NCBI GenBank assembly: GCA_017478685.1
Contig: JAFVDC010000114.1
Coordinates: 1 to 7,309, forward strand
Length of the DNA: 7,309 nt
Origin: Bacteroidales bacterium
GTDB lineage: Bacteria; Bacteroidota; Bacteroidia; Bacteroidales; UBA932
Reading direction: 5' to 3'
A program made the position numbers and the translations under genes. The first letter of the stretch is position 1. Every line of letters starts with the position of its first letter. Shown here piece by piece: positions 6,388 through 7,309 of this stretch. A model generated the notes under the pieces. That model had not been told where the DNA came from. It did not search any database and saw only the letters and a list, made by a program, of their open reading frames with translations.

Positions 6388-6412
6388 GGGATGTCGCCGA
6401 AGGCGAAATCCC
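6388..6412. repeat. Triloop hairpin with internal G/A mismatch
   Basis: GGGAT pairs with ATCCC and TCGCC with GGCGA around the loop GAA, with one G/A opposition between the two stem segments. Together with the preceding hairpin it forms a tandem structured element resembling small dispersed intergenic palindromes. Confidence 0.7.
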
Positions 6413-6419
6413 AGGTGAG

Positions 6420-6439
6420 TGGCCCAAAAAATGGCCCAA
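6420..6439. repeat. Short direct repeat TGGCCCAA
   Basis: TGGCCCAA occurs at 6420-6427 and 6432-6439, a 12-nt period with an AAAA/T spacer. It directly follows GGTGAGTG (6414-6421), which is the reverse complement of the last eight bases of the tRNA acceptor arm region (6295-6302). The function is unknown. Confidence 0.5.
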
Positions 6440-6494
6440 TTTTATGCGAAATAAAGTCTCCGCATCCACCTGAATACACCTGCACCTAAAACAA

Positions 6495-6520
6495 CAAAAG
6501 CGGCCCGAAGGTCGCTTTTG
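6495..6520 (-). terminator. Terminator-like hairpin, best oriented for the minus strand
   Basis: An 11-bp stem (6495-6505 with 6510-6520, one G-T wobble) has a 4-base loop. On the minus strand the loop is C(TTCG)G, the extra-stable tetraloop, and the stem runs into TTTTGTTGTTTT, a plausible termination U-tract. On the + strand the T-tract is only the four bases inside the stem. No minus-strand gene is visible in the window to be served by it, so a bidirectional or relic role is possible. Confidence 0.55.
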
Positions 6521-6549
6521 CATATGTATAAATGGGTAAATAGCGGGTC

Positions 6550-6596
6550 ACGCGTAAAATTCCGTGGACATGCTTTCAATTAACTTACGCGTTAAT
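6550..6596. promoter_or_regulatory. Candidate operator region upstream of the XRE gene
   Basis: Two inverted copies of an 8-bp box, ACGCGTAA at 6550-6557 and TTACGCGT at 6585-6592, flank a 27-nt spacer. The second copy is nested in another perfect inverted repeat, ATTAAC-N6-GTTAAT (6579-6596), which covers the expected -33 position of the promoter. HigA-type antitoxins and other XRE proteins commonly bind such palindromes to repress themselves, so autoregulation is a reasonable inference. Confidence 0.5.
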
Positions 6597-6607
6597 TCTA
6601 TTTTCGC

Positions 6608-6615
6608 TATCTTTG
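6608..6615 (+). promoter_or_regulatory. Promoter -7 element of the XRE gene
   Basis: TATCTTTG fits TAnnTTTG and predicts a start near 6618, giving a leader of about 49 nt before ATG 6667. The -33 position (6584-6587, CTTA) is poor and lies within the inverted repeats described as a candidate operator. Confidence 0.7.
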
Positions 6616-6666
6616 CAATTTAAAAATAAGAAAGACCTATCTTCTATAGAAGACATCACGTTTGCA

Positions 6667-6936
6667 ATGAGAAACAGGCAGGAATGGTTCAATGAGAAGA
6701 TGGCGGCGGTATCTCCGGAAATCGTGTCCGAGGTACAGTTGTCGGCCGATATCATTGCCCGCATCGACGCCATCCTCAAACAGAAGAACATGACACAGAA
6801 GGACCTTGCCCGAAAGATGGGGCGGTCGGAAGCTGCCATATCGCGGTGTACTTCGGGCTTTCCCAACCTCACTCTAAAATCCATTGCCGAGATTTCCACC
6901 GCCCTTGGCGAACCCTTGATAAAGGTTACAGAATAA
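6667..6936 (+). CDS. HigA/XRE-family helix-turn-helix protein
   Basis: An 89-residue DNA-binding protein. The HTH region spans about residues 27-83: IIARIDAILKQKNMTQKDLARKMG gives helices 1-2, and the SEAAISRCTSG turn and recognition helix follows. NLTLKSIAEISTALGEPLIKV is the typical C-terminal part of Bacteroidetes HigA-type antitoxins. The N-terminal NRQEWFNEKMAAVSPEI segment also resembles those proteins. A TTG at 6613 would extend the frame but lies in the -7 promoter element, and no other start exists before ATG 6667. In higBA modules the toxin normally precedes the antitoxin. No toxin is seen upstream, and the next gene downstream is unrelated, so this may be a solitary antitoxin or stand-alone regulator. 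Autoregulation is suggested by the inverted repeats at its promoter. Confidence 0.82.
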   Translation: MRNRQEWFNEKMAAVSPEIVSEVQLSADIIARIDAILKQKNMTQKDLARKMGRSEAAISRCTSGFPNLTLKSIAEISTALGEPLIKVTE

Positions 6937-7039
6937 ATGACTATATCCTTAAGGAGTACCGCGGCTTTTCGCGTGCATAAATGAACATTAATTCAAACAA
7001 ATCATAAAATTATATAAACTCATTAAAACTGTTACAACA

Positions 7040-7165
7040 ATGAAAGAAAAAGAAACTTATACCTCGCCTGAGTGCGAGGCCCTCGAAATGCGGCTCGAGG
7101 GAGTGATTGCCGCCAGCGTAGACCTGGAATTTGTAAAGCCGTTCAACGACGAAGTGGATTGGTAA
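7040..7165 (+). CDS. 41-aa acidic small protein of the 'EGVIAAS' type
   Basis: A short frame (ATG 7040, TAA 7163) encodes 41 residues with 11 acidic and 4 basic side chains and a C-terminal DEVDW. The pattern SPECEALEMRLEGVIAAS (about 9-26) matches, from memory, small uncharacterised Bacteroidales proteins with K/Y-x-SP-x-x-E-x-x-x-L/M and EGVIA-A/T-S motifs, which are often found just upstream of lipoprotein or fimbrillin-like genes. It has no signal peptide and no membrane segment. The lipoprotein gene starts 19 nt after its stop, so the two are probably cotranscribed. No clear TAnnTTTG promoter is visible in the AT-rich 6937-7039 gap, and the ribosome-binding site is only A-rich. The function is unknown. 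Confidence 0.7.
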   Translation: MKEKETYTSPECEALEMRLEGVIAASVDLEFVKPFNDEVDW

Positions 7166-7184
7166 TCTAAAGACGAAGAAGATT

Positions 7185-7309
7185 ATGAAAAAGATAATGG
7201 TCGTTCTGAGTGCTGTACTTGCACTCGTCGCTTGCAATAAGGAGACTCCGGTTAAGGATAGTTCCAAAGATGCTTCCAAGTTTGTCGTTAACATCACCGT
7301 GAACTACCC
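7185..7309 (+). CDS. Lipoprotein, N-terminal part (3' truncated by window end)
   Basis: The first 41 codons of a lipoprotein gene. MKK is followed by a hydrophobic stretch and the lipobox LVAC, with Cys17 as the lipidation site. The mature part begins CNKETPVKDSS and continues into a likely beta-strand, KFVVNITVNYP. The residues after Cys (NKE) are not a strong surface-export signal of the acidic Bacteroidetes type. The short Ser/Lys/Asp linker and beta-rich start are compatible with Bacteroidales fimbrillin-like or other cell-surface lipoproteins, but too little is visible to choose. A weak purine-rich GAAGAAG precedes the ATG. It follows the 41-aa small protein closely and probably shares its transcript. 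Confidence 0.8.
   Translation, partial: MKKIMVVLSAVLALVACNKETPVKDSSKDASKFVVNITVNY

Larger units (their letters stand above)
6304..6666. other. Non-coding interval between tRNA-Ser and the XRE gene
   Basis: About 360 bases without a believable protein gene on either strand. The open frames here are short, run through the tRNA or the hairpins, and show no recognisable domain. The interval holds the tRNA terminator, a 10-bp palindrome CTTTGCAAAG (6361-6370), two adjacent triloop hairpins (6370-6412), a TGGCCCAA direct repeat (6420-6439), a cluster of CACCT words (6467-6486), a terminator-like hairpin (6495-6520), paired ACGCGTAA boxes (6550-6592), and the promoter of the downstream XRE gene. 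Confidence 0.75.

Noticed and set aside
6190..6489. 99-codon plus-strand open frame
   Set aside because: It starts in the tRNA promoter and runs through the tRNA, its terminator and the hairpins. Not a plausible protein.
6613..6666. TTG start extending the XRE protein by 18 residues
   Set aside because: It again falls inside a -7 element (TATCTTTG). Downstream ATG 6667 matches the usual N-terminus of HigA-like proteins.
6956..6976. Possible terminator hairpin after the XRE gene (CGCG ... CGCG)
   Set aside because: Only about four base pairs with no T-run; too weak to call.
1..7309. CRISPR array, insertion sequence or replication origin
   Set aside because: No regularly spaced repeats, transposase motifs, terminal inverted repeats around a gene, or DnaA-box cluster were seen.

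Overview
The window looks like a chromosomal segment from a Bacteroidales/Bacteroidetes bacterium, probably an uncultured or gut-associated lineage. Three promoters match the Bacteroidetes-type -7 element TAnnTTTG (769-776, 6193-6200, 6608-6615), one with a well-placed -33 TTTG. Shine-Dalgarno sequences are weak or missing. The glycine-lipid acyltransferase pair and the small 'SP..E....EGVIAAS' protein are also typical of the group. All protein genes and the tRNA lie on the + strand.

Layout: (1) 1-617 is the 3' end of pnp (polynucleotide phosphorylase: end of the KH domain, S1 domain and an Arg-rich repetitive tail), closed by a strong intrinsic terminator at 667-699. (2) 745-6122 is a tight five-gene operon behind one clear promoter: a PlsC-like O-acyltransferase (glsA-like), a GNAT/OlsB-like N-acyltransferase (glsB-like), a GH3-family acyl-acid amido synthetase, an exported SH3b-NlpC/P60 gamma-D-glutamyl endopeptidase (YkfC-like), and an enolase-superfamily L-Ala-D/L-Glu-type dipeptide epimerase with a Tat/lipoprotein signal. 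Gaps are 12 and 6 nt, then a 4-nt ATGA overlap and an 11-nt overlap. (3) 6193-6355 is a tRNA-Ser(CGA) unit with its own promoter and terminator. (4) 6304-6666 has no protein gene but is rich in hairpins and inverted repeats. (5) 6667-6936 encodes a HigA/XRE-type DNA-binding protein with no visible toxin partner, behind a promoter flanked by candidate operators. (6) 7040-7309 holds a 41-aa acidic small protein followed by a lipoprotein gene cut off by the window end.

Working model: GlsB N-acylates glycine and GlsA O-acylates the resulting 3-hydroxy-acyl chain, giving the glycine lipids known from Bacteroides. The adjacent GH3 enzyme belongs to a family that adenylates a carboxylate and joins it to an amino acid. 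It is therefore a good candidate to extend acyl-glycine with a second amino acid, for example serine to give flavolipin/lipid-654-type glycyl-serine lipids. This step is inferred from context. The last two operon genes form a recognised peptidoglycan-peptide recycling pair (release of L-Ala-D-Glu, then its epimerisation), here apparently outside the cytoplasm. The operon thus couples aminolipid synthesis with murein-peptide salvage.
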